From contig BFEA01000810.1 of NCBI GenBank assembly GCA_003427395.1, positions 37,738 through 66,208 of the forward strand: DNA of 28,471 nucleotides, given 5' to 3'. The notes beneath the pieces were generated by a model, which made no database searches, was not told where the DNA came from, and was given only the letters and a program-made list of their open reading frames with translations. This DNA is from Chara braunii. Lineage: Eukaryota; Streptophyta; Charophyceae; Charales; Characeae. Below, one piece after another: positions 28,337-28,471 of the stretch. Position numbers and translations under genes: made by a program. Position 1 is the first letter of the stretch; each line of letters opens with the position of its first letter.

Positions 28337-28471
28337 GAGAAGAGGACAACAAACGAGGGGCTGTGACAAAGTGAGGGGATTCTACAGACTGTTAGGGTTC
28401 AGCCACCTGATGAGTCGGTGAAACTCCGACGAAACAGTTTGTCACAGCCCCTCGTTTGTTGTCCTCTTCTC
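28337..28471 (+). repeat. Perfect 34-bp inverted repeat enclosing a hammerhead core
   Basis: Left arm 28337-28370 is the exact reverse complement of 28438-28471. The right arm runs to the window edge, so the repeat may be longer. The 67-bp loop contains the ribozyme core. The left neighbour CATAGAGA could continue the pairing beyond the window. Confidence 0.95.
28384..28442 (+). ncRNA. Type III hammerhead ribozyme motif, possibly degenerate
   Basis: Core CTGATGA is at 28407-28413, followed by a perfect 5-bp stem II GTCGG/CCGAC with a 7-base loop (28414-28430), then GAAA at 28431-28434. Stem III pairs ACAGACTGT (28384-28392) with ACAGTTTGT (28434-28442) over nine pairs with one G-U, leaving U at 28393 as the cleavage-site base (GUU, allowed by the NUH rule). 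Stem I (28394-28406) is weak here (GG/CC with mismatches), while the decayed copy at 72-87 keeps five pairs. Hammerheads of this kind occur in plant retrozymes and Penelope-like elements. The core and stem II look intact; activity is uncertain because of stem I and because the outer 34-bp repeat competes for the stem III strand. Confidence 0.7.

Noticed and set aside
28337-28471. Type I hammerhead using the GUC at 28441-28443 as the cleavage site
   Set aside because: The bases after GUC do not pair with those before CTGATGA, so stem I cannot form without a ~50-base insertion at the core; the type III fold fits better.

Overview
The window reads as nuclear DNA of a green plant or streptophyte alga, not a prokaryote. 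It holds a GBSSI-type starch synthase with a plastid-transit-like N-terminus, a plant-type U2 snRNA sequence, a Ty3/gypsy chromovirus primed by initiator tRNA-Met, pol III-type SINEs, foldback elements and very many microsatellites and homopolymer runs. A charophyte such as Characeae would fit this mix of a land-plant-like GBSS in a repeat-swollen genome, but that is an inference. Scattered N bases show a draft assembly.

Layout. 1-160: a decayed copy of a hammerhead-containing repeat. 160-9400: no convincing gene; a foldback MITE (about 1091-1402), three copies of one tRNA-headed SINE family on the minus strand (about 4668-5040, 5306-5828 with a 12-bp target duplication and a T-type tail, about 8950-9323), and a pure A-run between 15-bp direct repeats (9324-9372). 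9716-9847: a 33-bp minisatellite. 10245-10503: a full-length U2 snRNA copy followed by an A-rich tail and enclosed by a perfect 15-bp target-site duplication, so a LINE-type retroposed copy. 10571-11116: CT microsatellites and a T-run/G-run junction. 12085-14043: the one clear intact protein gene, GBSSI, in a single uninterrupted reading frame. 14044-16150: non-coding, with three small tandem-repeat patches.

16151-26470 is a nested transposon stack. The outer layer looks like a hAT-type non-autonomous element (CAGGGTTGC-type ends). Inside it lies a complete but dead Ty3/gypsy chromovirus on the minus strand (16568-26053; LTRs 1162 and 1489 bp; initiator-Met primer site; Gag, protease, RT, RNase H, integrase, chromodomain). 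Its 5' LTR contains a further foldback insertion (25381-25700). A 77-bp piece of LTR has also been copied into the left flank between 15-bp repeats. Both LTRs carry, on the strand opposite to pol, a canonical intron and a 34-codon spliced ORF.

26480-28471: low-complexity DNA, a ~105-bp T-rich minisatellite, a long C-run, a tRNA-like SINE head, a ~203-bp tandem repeat, and a well preserved hammerhead-ribozyme core lying inside a perfect 34-bp inverted repeat at the window edge. The most notable signals are this hammerhead/inverted-repeat element, the retroposed U2, and the conserved spliced mini-ORF in the LTRs. Apart from GBSSI there is no cooperating gene set.
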